A DNA stretch of 64,000 nucleotides from Corallococcus macrosporus DSM 14697 (lineage in GTDB: Bacteria > Myxococcota > Myxococcia > Myxococcales > Myxococcaceae), in assembly GCF_002305895.1 (NCBI RefSeq), contig NZ_CP022203.1:4132501-4196500 (forward strand). Direction: 5' to 3'. Position 1 is the stretch's first letter; each line of letters begins with the position of its first letter. Below the pieces are notes generated by a model. It was not told the DNA's origin. It saw only the letters and a list, made by a program, of their open reading frames with translations, and made no database searches. Position numbers and translations under genes: made by a program. This document shows positions 1-7,469 of this stretch, piece after piece.

Positions 1-1361
1 ACGTTGAGCGGCACGCCGGCCACCACCACCACCGGCGTCCCCGGCGTGCAGATCTTCTCCTTCCGGCACAGCTCACGCACCTGCGTGAGCATGGCGTCCG
101 TGGTGGAGACGCGCCCCACCTGCAGGCCCGTGACGCCCCAGTAGAGCGCCATGCGGTTCACCGCCGTCTCGCTCGGGGTGAGGGCGACGATGCGCGCGTG
201 GGGGCGGAACTCGGAGATGAGGCGCGCGGTGTGGCCGCTCTCCGTGTACGCGACGATGGTGCCGATGTTGAGCTGCGTCGCCGCCGCCACGGCCGCCGCG
301 GCCACGCCGGTGCCCAAGTCCTCCGAGCGCTCGAAGGGGGAGTGGTGCTGGTGCTTCACCACGCCGCGCTCCGTCTCCTCCACGATGCACGCCATGGTGG
401 ACGCCGCCTCGACGGGGTACTTCCCCGCGGCCGTCTCGCCCGACAGCATGACGGCGTCCGCGCCGTCGAGGATGGCGTTGGCCACGTCGCTGACCTCCGC
501 GCGGGTGGGGCGCGCGTTGGCCACCATGCTCTCCAGCATCTCCGTGGCGACGATGACGAGCCCGCCCTGGCGGTTCACCGCGCTCACCATGTGCTTCTGG
601 ATGGCGGGCAGGCGCTCCAGCGGCATCTCCACGCCCAGGTCGCCGCGCGCCACCATGATGCCGTCCGCCACCGCGGCGATCTCCTCCACGCGCTCCACCG
701 CCTGGGGCTTCTCGATCTTCGCGATGAGCGGCGTCTTCAGCTTCGCCACGTGCGCGCGGGCCTTCTTGACGTCCTCCGGCGTTCGGACGAAGGACAGCGC
801 CACGTAGTCCACGCCCACCTCCTGGCCGAAGGCCAGGTCCGCCGCGTCCTTGCGCGTAATCGTGGGCACCGACATGGGCGAGCCGGGCAGGTTGAGGCCC
901 TTGTGGTCCTTCAGCACGCCGCCCACCTCCACCCGGCACCGCACGTCCTGTCCGTGGACGCGCAGCACCCGCAGTCGCACGCGCCCGTCATCCAGGAGGA
1001 TTTCGTGGCCCTTGGCCACGTCCTTCACCAGCGTCTTGATGGGCGTGGGGATGATGCCTTCCTGGCCCAGGACGTTGCGCGTCGTCACCGTGACGACCTG
1101 GCCCTGCTTCACCAGGAGCTGGCCGTCCTCGAAGCGGCCCAGGCGGATCTTCGGCCCCTGGATGTCCTGGAGGATGGCCACCGGCGTGCCCAGGCGCTTC
1201 GCGACCTTGCGGATGGTCTCCACCCGCCGGCGGTGCTCCTCGTGCGTACCGTGCGAGAAGTTCAGCCGCGCCATGTTCATGCCCGCGCGGATGAGCCCTT
1301 CGATGACCTCCGGGGTGTCCGACGCGGGCCCCAGGGTGCAGATGATTTTCGCCTTGCGCAT
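1..1361 (-). CDS. pyk: Pyruvate kinase, 3' end cut by window edge
   Basis: Catalyses phosphoenolpyruvate + ADP to pyruvate + ATP, the last step of glycolysis, in the cytoplasm. The reading frame is open from the ATG at 1361 to the window edge, giving about 453 residues against a usual 470-480, so only the C-terminal tail is missing. Visible motifs: the N-terminal KIICTLGPAS, the substrate-loop RLNFSHG near residue 32, the active-site lysine in IAKIEKPQ (about 213-220) and the metal-binding MVARGDLGVE (about 236-245). An in-frame ATG at 1373 would add four residues; the shorter start matches the family better. It is transcribed alone and away from the promoter-like sequence at 1396. Family identity is certain; the exact start is not. 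Confidence 0.96.
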   Translation of the reverse strand, partial: MRKAKIICTLGPASDTPEVIEGLIRAGMNMARLNFSHGTHEEHRRRVETIRKVAKRLGTPVAILQDIQGPKIRLGRFEDGQLLVKQGQVVTVTTRNVLGQEGIIPTPIKTLVKDVAKGHEILLDDGRVRLRVLRVHGQDVRCRVEVGGVLKDHKGLNLPGSPMSVPTITRKDAADLAFGQEVGVDYVALSFVRTPEDVKKARAHVAKLKTPLIAKIEKPQAVERVEEIAAVADGIMVARGDLGVEMPLERLPAIQKHMVSAVNRQGGLVIVATEMLESMVANARPTRAEVSDVANAILDGADAVMLSGETAAGKYPVEAASTMACIVEETERGVVKHQHHSPFERSEDLGTGVAAAAVAAATQLNIGTIVAYTESGHTARLISEFRPHARIVALTPSETAVNRMALYWGVTGLQVGRVSTTDAMLTQVRELCRKEKICTPGTPVVVVAGVPLN

Positions 1362-1395
1362 AGGGCCGCGCATCCTAGGCGCCCGGGTGCCCGGC

Positions 1396-1424
1396 TTGAC
1401 AGCCTCGCGCCCACGGGACTAACT
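1396..1424 (+). promoter_or_regulatory. Orphan sigma70-type promoter facing an empty strand
   Basis: A perfect -35 TTGACA (1396-1401) is followed after 17 bases by CTAACT (1419-1424). This is almost the same as the promoter-like pair at 43654-43682 (TTGACA, 17 bases, CTAGCT). It points to the plus strand, where the next 1.4 kb carry no plus-strand gene. A transcript starting near 1431 would meet the hairpin at 1486-1527, giving an RNA of about 100 bases. Whether it fires is inferred from sequence only. Confidence 0.45.
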
Positions 1425-1485
1425 CTTTGCCCGGCGCGGCGCCCTCACGGGCCTCGCGGCGCCTCCGCGCTCTCATGGGCAGAGA

Positions 1486-1527
1486 GAGAAAGCCCGGCAT
1501 CCCTGGGAGGGGGGGCCGGGCTTTCTC
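1486..1527. terminator. Perfect 13-bp hairpin terminator
   Basis: The arms GAGAAAGCCCGGC (1486-1498) and GCCGGGCTTTCTC (1515-1527) are exact reverse complements around a 16-base loop. On the minus strand the stem is followed by a pyrimidine-rich CTTTCTCTCTCTG stretch, so it best serves the minus-strand gene ending at 1552, 25 bases upstream. It could also stop plus-strand transcription from the promoter at 1396. Confidence 0.8.
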
Positions 1528-1551
1528 GCGTCAGGGGCGGCGCGTCGTGGC

Positions 1552-2316
1552 CTACAGCTCGATCTCCTTGCCCGTGCCTAGCGGCCGCGGCGGCGTCAGC
1601 GGGTGGCCCGGCGGCAGGCCGTCCAGGTCCATGTCGATGGGCGGCTCGCTCGGCGCGCCGGGCGCGGGGAAGCCGGGGGCGTCCAGGGGGCCGCTGCCGC
1701 CCACGCCGGGGCCTTCCTGCTGGAGGCCCTCGATCTCCTCGCGGGTGATGCCGGCCAGCGTCAGCACCTTGCGCGTGACGCGGATGCGGGCATGGCTGGT
1801 GAGCGCCATGGCGATGGAGTCCGACGGCCGGGCATCCAGCGTCATCTTCTTCTTGCCCTGCTCCAGGAAGACGCGGCCGGAGTAGACGTTGTCACGCAGG
1901 TCGTCGATGCGGACCTCCGTCACCTTGGCGCCCAGCTCCGTCACCACGTCATCCAGCAGGTCCTGTGCGAGCGGCTGGGGTGGCTGGCGCTCCGCCAGCC
2001 GGAAGGCGATGGAGATGGCCGAGGCCTCGTCCACGAACACCGGGAGGACGATGCCCTTGTCCTTGGTGGCGAGCACCACGGCGTGGGCCTGGGCCTCCTC
2101 GAGCGGCACGACGTCCTGCACCTCGAGCTCCACGAGCTCCGAGCAGGCCTTGGGGTCGTCCTGGCCTTCGGTGATGCAGGGTTGCCCCTTGGCGTCGCTC
2201 AGGGCGGCGAGCGCCTTCGGGGGTGTGAAGGCGGGAAACAGCAGCAGCCCTCCGAGCGCCAGAAGCACGGCCGAGAGAGGTGCGACGAACAAAGTGGCGC
2301 GGTTGGGCGTTTTCAC
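1552..2316 (-). CDS. Bifunctional nuclease family (DUF151) protein, membrane-anchored or exported
   Basis: 254 residues. The first 38 residues are a short basic start and a long hydrophobic stretch (about 10-30), reading as a signal peptide or membrane anchor. Residues about 62-185 match the bifunctional nuclease/DUF151 domain: VELEVQDVV, a run of hydrophobic strands, and the conserved DARPSDSIAMAL (161-172). The last 60 residues are Pro/Gly rich and probably disordered. Plant members of the family have weak DNase/RNase activity; bacterial roles are poorly known, so I give no function. The start is a GTG. TA-rich sequence (TAGGTTAGAG on the minus strand) lies only a few bases upstream, which would leave almost no leader. 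An export signal on this domain is unusual and worth noting. Confidence 0.85.
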   Translation of the reverse strand: MKTPNRATLFVAPLSAVLLALGGLLLFPAFTPPKALAALSDAKGQPCITEGQDDPKACSELVELEVQDVVPLEEAQAHAVVLATKDKGIVLPVFVDEASAISIAFRLAERQPPQPLAQDLLDDVVTELGAKVTEVRIDDLRDNVYSGRVFLEQGKKKMTLDARPSDSIAMALTSHARIRVTRKVLTLAGITREEIEGLQQEGPGVGGSGPLDAPGFPAPGAPSEPPIDMDLDGLPPGHPLTPPRPLGTGKEIEL

Positions 2317-2422
2317 GCCTCTAACCTACGCACCCGGCCATCTGCCGGGAGGGTTGCGCTCCAGGCCCGGTTACCCCTGCCGAGGCGGGGTGCTCCCCGG
2401 GCTGGAGGGCAGGCGGACAGGC

Positions 2423-2782
2423 TCAGCGACGGTCGTCGTCGTCCTCGTCCTCGTCGTAGTCCTCCTCGTCGTCGACGTCCTCGTCCTCATCCTCGTCGAG
2501 GTCGTCGTCCTCCGAATCGTCCTCGTCGTCTTCCTCGTCGTCGTCGTCGAGCATGTCCTCCAGGTCCTCGGACTCCAACGTCATGGACACGGCGAACCGC
2601 TTGTCGAGCGCGGCGATCTGGGCGCGCATCTCCGTGAGCGCTGCGACGAAGTCCTCCGTGAGGTTGGCGGGCGCCTTGGCGTCGCAATGCGGGCAGACGA
2701 TCTTCTCAGTCCCTTCGATGAGGTCCTGAGCGTCCAGCTCGAAGCTCGCCTCGCACTTCTGGCAGGTGAAGTCGATGCTCAT
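2423..2782 (-). CDS. Zinc-ribbon protein with very long acidic tail
   Basis: 119 residues from the ATG at 2782. Residues 1-40 form a two-CxxC zinc ribbon: CQKC near residue 6 and CPHC near residue 30, spaced as in MJ0042-type or FmdB-like ribbons. A short helical segment follows (about 40-70). From about residue 75 nearly every residue is Asp or Glu to the end (DDR-R at the terminus). Such tails mimic nucleic acid or bind basic proteins, but no function is established here. The earlier in-frame ATG at 2806 is rejected because it lies inside the promoter at 2793-2822. The low-complexity DNA (GTC/CTC repeats on the plus strand, 2424-2560) is the codons of the tail. Confidence 0.8.
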   Translation of the reverse strand: MSIDFTCQKCEASFELDAQDLIEGTEKIVCPHCDAKAPANLTEDFVAALTEMRAQIAALDKRFAVSMTLESEDLEDMLDDDDEEDDEDDSEDDDLDEDEDEDVDDEEDYDEDEDDDDRR

Positions 2783-2792
2783 GGTCGGGCGC

Positions 2793-2822
2793 GGCATACA
2801 AAGCACTCCAACCGGCTGTCAA
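2793..2822 (-). promoter_or_regulatory. Promoter of the zinc-ribbon gene
   Basis: On the minus strand TTGACA (2822-2817) is followed after 18 bases by TATGCC (2798-2793), or after 17 bases by GTATGC. The predicted start of transcription is about 2786, only some four bases before the ATG at 2782. The mRNA would therefore be nearly leaderless. Confidence 0.6.
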
Positions 2823-2841
2823 CGTCCGAGACGTGGGGACA

Positions 2842-2870
2842 TTGGTCAGGGGCCTTGCTTCCGCTAGCGT
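2842..2870 (+). promoter_or_regulatory. Candidate promoter of the acyl-CoA synthetase gene
   Basis: TTGGTC (2842-2847), 17 bases, TAGCGT (2865-2870). The predicted transcription start falls at about 2877, at or next to the ATG at 2878. There is no ribosome-binding site between them, which agrees with a leaderless mRNA. The -10 is weak. Confidence 0.4.
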
Positions 2871-2877
2871 CCCGATT

Positions 2878-4695
2878 ATGGACCTTCCCAAGACGGTGGT
2901 GCACGCGCTCCATGACCGGGCCGCGCGGCAGGAGCAACGCCCGGCCCTGTGGACGCGACGTGGGGGCGCCTATGCGCCCACCTCGTGGTTCGAATACGCG
3001 CAGCGGGTGCGGCGCTTCGCCCTGGGGCTGCACGCGCTGGGCGTGGGCCCAGGCCAGCCCGTGGGCATCCTGAGCTTCAACCGCGAGGAGTGGCACGTCG
3101 CCGACCTGGCGGCCATCGCCATGGGGGGCGTCCCTGTCGGTCTCTACACCACCAGCGCCCCGGAGCAGTTGGAGTACATCCTGGGGCACTGCGAGGCCAC
3201 GCTCCTGGTGGTGGAGAACGAGAAGCACCTGCGCACCGCCCAGGCCCTGCGCGAGCGCCTGCCGAAGCTGCGCCACGTGGTCGTCATGGACGCCCCCACG
3301 GTGCTCCCCGAGGGCGTGCTGCGCTACGCGGACGTCATGGCCCTGGGCACGGGCGCGGACGAGAAGCCCTACTGGGACAGCGTCCACGCCCTGAAGCCGG
3401 AGGCCATGGGCACCCTCATCTACACCTCTGGCACCACGGGGCACCCCAAGGGGGTGATGCTCAGCCACCACAACCTGGTGTGGACGGCGAAGCAGCTCAC
3501 GGACTCGGTGACGTTCGGCCGGCCCGACGCGTCCTCCCTGGTGTCGTATCTGCCGCTGTCGCACATCGCCGAGCAGATCATCTCCCTCCACAGCCCCCTG
3601 CTGAACGGGGTGCAGGTGTACTTCGCGGCGTCGGTGGACACGATGCCGCAGAGCCTGAAGGAGGTGCGCCCCTCGTTCTTCTTCGGCGTGCCGCGTGTGT
3701 GGGAGAAGTTCAAGGCGAAGGCGGAGGAGGGGCTGGCCTCGCAGCCGTCCACGAAGCGCCGGGTGGTGGCCTGGGCGCGGCACGTCGCCTCGGAGCGGCA
3801 TGAGCGGGTGATGCGGCACCAGAGCGTGCCCATGACGCTGGAGGCCCAGTATCAGCTTGCCCGGAAGCTCGTCTTCGCGCCGCTGAAGGAGCGCATCGGC
3901 ATGGACCGGGTGAGCTTCTTCGCCACGGCGGCGGCGCCCATTGGCCGGGAGGTGCTGGCGTTCTTCGCCTCCATTGACATGGTCATCCACGAGGTGTGGG
4001 GCATGACGGAGGTGACGGGCCCCGGCACGGTGAACACGGAGGCCCACACGCGGCTGGGCTCGGTGGGCCGGGCGATGATGGGCGTGGAGCTGCGCATCGC
4101 GGAGGACGGCGAGCTGCTGGTGCGCGGCGGCAACGTCTGCATGGGCTACTACAAGAACCCGGAGGCCACCGCCGAGCTGCTGGCGGACGGGTGGTTGCAC
4201 TCCGGCGACGTGGGCCAGCTCGACGCCGACGGCTACGTTCAAATCACCGGCCGCAAGAAGGACATCATCGTCACCTCCGGCGGGAAGAAGACGTCCCCGT
4301 CCAACATCGAGGAGCTGCTGAAGGCCCTGCCGGGCGTGGGGCAGGCGGTGGTGCTGGGCGAGCGCCGCAACTTCCTGGTGGCCCTGCTGACGCTGGACGC
4401 GGAGAAGGCACGCGCCCTGGCCAGGGCCCAGGGATGGCCGGAGGACGCCGCCACGCTCGCGGAGGAGCCGCGCCTGCGCCAGCTCCTCCAGGAGCGCGTG
4501 GAGCGCGACGTGAACCCGAAGCTGTCCCGCTTCGAGACCATCAAGCGCTTCGCCGTGCTGCCCAGGGACTTCTCCGTGGAGGGCGGCGAGCTGACGCCGA
4601 AGCTGAGCGTGCGCCGCAACGTGGTGGCGGAGAAGTACGCCGACCTCGTGGACTCGCTCTACGAGGAGCCCCAGCACGGCTCGCGCGCGGGCTGA
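2878..4695 (+). CDS. Long-chain acyl-CoA synthetase (AMP-forming)
   Basis: 605 residues, the usual length for bacterial FadD15/ACSL-type enzymes. It activates a fatty acid with ATP to an acyl-adenylate and transfers it to CoA. Motifs: the phosphate loop YTSGTTGHPKG (about 182-192), the acyl/adenylate motif EVWGMTE (about 372-378), GWLHSGD (about 438-444) and the hinge region GRKKDIIVTSGGKK. No membrane segments are seen. The ATG at 2878 is chosen over an upstream GTG at 2833 because the promoter-like sequence ends at 2870 and the family starts with the LPKTV-type N-terminus. It converges with citrate synthase across a shared terminator. The substrate chain length cannot be read from sequence. 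Confidence 0.92.
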   Translation: MDLPKTVVHALHDRAARQEQRPALWTRRGGAYAPTSWFEYAQRVRRFALGLHALGVGPGQPVGILSFNREEWHVADLAAIAMGGVPVGLYTTSAPEQLEYILGHCEATLLVVENEKHLRTAQALRERLPKLRHVVVMDAPTVLPEGVLRYADVMALGTGADEKPYWDSVHALKPEAMGTLIYTSGTTGHPKGVMLSHHNLVWTAKQLTDSVTFGRPDASSLVSYLPLSHIAEQIISLHSPLLNGVQVYFAASVDTMPQSLKEVRPSFFFGVPRVWEKFKAKAEEGLASQPSTKRRVVAWARHVASERHERVMRHQSVPMTLEAQYQLARKLVFAPLKERIGMDRVSFFATAAAPIGREVLAFFASIDMVIHEVWGMTEVTGPGTVNTEAHTRLGSVGRAMMGVELRIAEDGELLVRGGNVCMGYYKNPEATAELLADGWLHSGDVGQLDADGYVQITGRKKDIIVTSGGKKTSPSNIEELLKALPGVGQAVVLGERRNFLVALLTLDAEKARALARAQGWPEDAATLAEEPRLRQLLQERVERDVNPKLSRFETIKRFAVLPRDFSVEGGELTPKLSVRRNVVAEKYADLVDSLYEEPQHGSRAG

Positions 4696-4719
4696 GCGCG
4701 CCGCGGCGGGGAGAAGCGA

Positions 4720-4753
4720 AAGGGGCGGGGAACCTCGCGGTCCCTCGCCCCTT
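4720..4753. terminator. Bidirectional terminator between convergent genes
   Basis: The arms AAGGGGCG (4720-4727) and CGCCCCTT (4746-4753) are exact, with further GGGGA/TCCC pairing inside. It lies between the ends of the acyl-CoA synthetase (4695) and citrate synthase (4798). Confidence 0.6.
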
Positions 4754-4797
4754 CGTGCTCCAGGCCCACGCGCGTGGCGTGGGCTGACTGCCTCGGA

Positions 4798-6099
4798 CTA
4801 CTTGGCGGCGCGCTTGTCCATGGGGACGTAGTCGCGGCGCTTCTGGCCCGTGTACACCTGGCGCGGACGGGCGATCTTCTGCTCGTTGTCCGTGACCATC
4901 TCCTCCCACTGCGCGCACCAGCCCACCGTGCGGGGGATGGCGAAGAGCACCGGGAACATCTCCACCTGGAAGCCCATGGCCTCGTAGATGAGGCCCGAGT
5001 AGAAGTCGACGTTCGGGTACAGCTTCCGCTTCACGAAGTACTCGTCCTCGAGCGCGATGCGCTCCAGCTCGACGGCGATCTCCAGCAGCGGGTTCTTGCC
5101 CGTCACCTCGAAGACCTCGTCGGCCACGCGCTTGATGACCTTGGCGCGCGGGTCGTAGGACTTGTAGACGCGGTGACCGAAGCCCATCAGCTTCTTCTCA
5201 CCCTCGCCGCTCTTCACGGACTTGATGAACTCCGGGATCTTGGAGATGTGGCCGATGTCGCGGAGCATGCGGAGCACCGCCTCGTTGGCGCCGCCGTGCA
5301 GCGGGCCGTAGAGGGCGCCGATGCCCGCGCTGACCGCGGAGTAGGGGTCCACTTCGGACGAGCCCACCGTGCGCACGGACGTGGTGGAGCAGTTCTGCTC
5401 GTGGTCCGCGTGCAGGATGAAGAGGATGTCCAGGGCGCGCTCGAGCACGGGGTGGACCTTGTAGGTCGACGTGCCGATGCGCTTGATCATCGCCAGGAAG
5501 TTGGCGACGTAGGACAGGTCGTTGTCCGGGTAGATGTACGGCAGGCCCATCGTGTGCCGGTAGGAGAACGCGGCGATGGTGGGCATCTTCGCGATGAGCC
5601 GCGTGATCTGGATGCGGCGGCTCAGCGGGTCCTTGATGTTCTTCGCGTCGGGGTAGAAGCTGGACAGCGCGGCCACGGTGGAGCCCAGCATGGACATGGG
5701 GTGCGCGTCGTAGCGGAACCCGTCCATGAAGCTCTTCACGTTCTCGTGCACGTAGGTGTGGTGCGTGACGAGGTGGTTGAACTGCTCCAGCTCCTTCGTC
5801 GTGGGCAGCTCGCCGTTGAGCAGGAGGTAGGCGACCTCGAGGAAGCTCGACTTCTCCGCGAGCTGCTCGATGGGGTAGCCCCGGTACTCGAGGATGCCCT
5901 TGTCGCCATCGATGAAGGTGATGGCGCTCTTACAGTTGGCTGTATTGAGGAACGCCGGATCGTAGCCCATCAACCCAAAGTCATCGTCGCCGGTCTTGAT
6001 CTGGCGGAGAGCATTGGTGCGAATACAGCCGTTCTCGATCGGGACCTCGTAGGTCTTCCCGGTCCGATTGTCGGTGATCGTCAGCGTGTCCTTGGCCAT
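4798..6099 (-). CDS. gltA: Citrate synthase
   Basis: 433 residues, matching the type II hexameric enzyme of Gram-negative bacteria. It condenses oxaloacetate and acetyl-CoA to citrate. Catalytic residues are present: H233 in HADHEQN, H268 in GPLHGGANE, H309 in MGFGHRVYK and D365 in NVDFYSG. The N-terminal beta-strand region about residues 1-60 (ending CKSAITFIDGDKG) is as in E. coli. The start ATG at 6099 follows a C/T-rich leader. The upstream 77 bases hold a TTGAAA-like element and a T-run on the minus strand. It follows aroA on the same strand but is probably transcribed separately. The other TCA genes of the window are 21 kb away. Confidence 0.97.
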   Translation of the reverse strand: MAKDTLTITDNRTGKTYEVPIENGCIRTNALRQIKTGDDDFGLMGYDPAFLNTANCKSAITFIDGDKGILEYRGYPIEQLAEKSSFLEVAYLLLNGELPTTKELEQFNHLVTHHTYVHENVKSFMDGFRYDAHPMSMLGSTVAALSSFYPDAKNIKDPLSRRIQITRLIAKMPTIAAFSYRHTMGLPYIYPDNDLSYVANFLAMIKRIGTSTYKVHPVLERALDILFILHADHEQNCSTTSVRTVGSSEVDPYSAVSAGIGALYGPLHGGANEAVLRMLRDIGHISKIPEFIKSVKSGEGEKKLMGFGHRVYKSYDPRAKVIKRVADEVFEVTGKNPLLEIAVELERIALEDEYFVKRKLYPNVDFYSGLIYEAMGFQVEMFPVLFAIPRTVGWCAQWEEMVTDNEQKIARPRQVYTGQKRRDYVPMDKRAAK

Positions 6100-6176
6100 G
6101 GGGCGGAGATTTCACAGGGCGGAGAGTGCTTTCAACAAAAAAGAACGATAAGTCTGCTGGTCGGACACTGGGGGTC

Positions 6177-7469
6177 TCAGGGGGCATCCGTTATTTGAAC
6201 ACCGGCCCTCGCCAACTGCCGCCAGAACCCCGGAAAGCTCTTCTCCACGCACTCGGGTCCGCTGAGTGTCAGCGGCGTGCCCGACAGGACACACAGCGTC
6301 GCGGCTGTCATCGCGAGGCGGTGGTCGCCCTGGCTGCTCATCTCGAACCCCGAGGGTCGCGTGCGGGGTGGTTCGATCCGCAACCGTTCGCCTTCCAGCG
6401 CCGTGGTGCCGCCATAGGCCTTCACGAGCGTCCGGATGCCCTCCAGCCGGTCGCTCTCCTTCACGCGGAGGATGCCCACCTCCGTGAGCGTGGAGGGCGC
6501 GGGCAGCACGCAGGCGAGCGCCGCCAGCGTGGGCAGCAGGTCCGGACACTCTTCGCCCGAGGCGCGCAGGCCCCCGGCGAGCTCGCCCTCCACCTTCAGC
6601 GTGAAGGGCGCTCCGGTGGGCACCGCGCGCAGGCCCACCTGCTCAATCAACCGGACCATGGCGTCGTCCGGGTGGGCACTGCCCGTGTCCGCGCGGACCA
6701 CGGTGCCGCCCGTCTTCCAGGCCACCAGCAGCAGGTAGCCCAGCGACGACCAGTCCCCGGGTAGCGTGGGGACGGACGGGGGCGCCGTGTACCCAGCCAC
6801 GGTGTAGCTGGACGGCGCTACCTGGATGTCGAAGCCGAAGCGTCGCAGCCACGTCAGCGTCAGCTCCAGGTAGCCCGCGCTGGTGAGCGGCCCGTCAATC
6901 TCCACGCGCCACGGCCGGCGCTCGCGCAGGTGCAGCGCCGCGCAGCCCAGCAGCAGGCTGGAGGCGTACTGGCTGCTCTGGGCGCCGGGCACGCGGAACA
7001 CAGGCGCGACCTTCGACGTGTCGCGCGGCGCGCGCAGCTCCACCGGCCAGGGGGCGCCCTCGGTGAGCGTGAGGCCGCTGGGACCCAGGGCCTCGCGCAG
7101 CGACGTGAAGAGCGGACCGTGGGGCCGCTCGCCCAGGCGCGGCGTGCCGGTGAAGCGCGCCTGCGCGCCGGGCGTCACCGCCGCCTGCGTGACGAGGATG
7201 CGGAAGGGCGCGCCGCCGTCCGCGCAGTCGATGTCGCGCACGGCGTCCGGCGGCAGGCGCAGGGCCTCGACGCCCCGGCGCAGCACACGCACGTCGGCGG
7301 GGAGGTCCTCGTCCGCCTCGGCCTGCACCGAGGGCAGCGGCCATGAGCCGGTGAGGTGACCCAGCACCAGCGCCCGCTGCGCGTCCGACTTGGACACCGG
7401 CGGGGTGAGGGCCGCGGCGTGAAGTCCGGAGGGGTCCACGAGGACGCGGGAGGCCTTCGCCGAGCTCAT
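6177..7469 (-). CDS. aroA: 3-phosphoshikimate 1-carboxyvinyltransferase (EPSP synthase)
   Basis: 430 residues. Joins shikimate-3-phosphate and PEP to EPSP, the sixth step of the shikimate pathway. The PEP/S3P lysine motif PVSKSDAQRAL (about 23-33), LPGDWSSLGYLL, the RVKESDR motif and the C-terminal GDHRLAMT are all present, giving the usual two inverse alpha/beta domains. The ATG at 7469 overlaps the aroB stop in an ATGA (7466-7469), so translation is coupled. It is the last gene of the aro operon. The sequence departs from the classical LPGSKS form at the first motif, so glyphosate class cannot be assigned. Confidence 0.95.
   Translation of the reverse strand: MSSAKASRVLVDPSGLHAAALTPPVSKSDAQRALVLGHLTGSWPLPSVQAEADEDLPADVRVLRRGVEALRLPPDAVRDIDCADGGAPFRILVTQAAVTPGAQARFTGTPRLGERPHGPLFTSLREALGPSGLTLTEGAPWPVELRAPRDTSKVAPVFRVPGAQSSQYASSLLLGCAALHLRERRPWRVEIDGPLTSAGYLELTLTWLRRFGFDIQVAPSSYTVAGYTAPPSVPTLPGDWSSLGYLLLVAWKTGGTVVRADTGSAHPDDAMVRLIEQVGLRAVPTGAPFTLKVEGELAGGLRASGEECPDLLPTLAALACVLPAPSTLTEVGILRVKESDRLEGIRTLVKAYGGTTALEGERLRIEPPRTRPSGFEMSSQGDHRLAMTAATLCVLSGTPLTLSGPECVEKSFPGFWRQLARAGVQITDAP

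Noticed and set aside
1431-1530. Identification of the putative RNA with a known Myxococcus regulatory RNA such as Pxr
   Set aside because: It shows only a C/G-rich run and hairpins; I cannot match the sequence or neighbourhood from memory, so no name is given.
2424-2560. Trinucleotide-like repeat (GTC/CTC) as a microsatellite or CRISPR-like array
   Set aside because: It is the codon pattern of the poly-Asp/Glu tail in the zinc-ribbon gene; there are no spacers or regular repeats.
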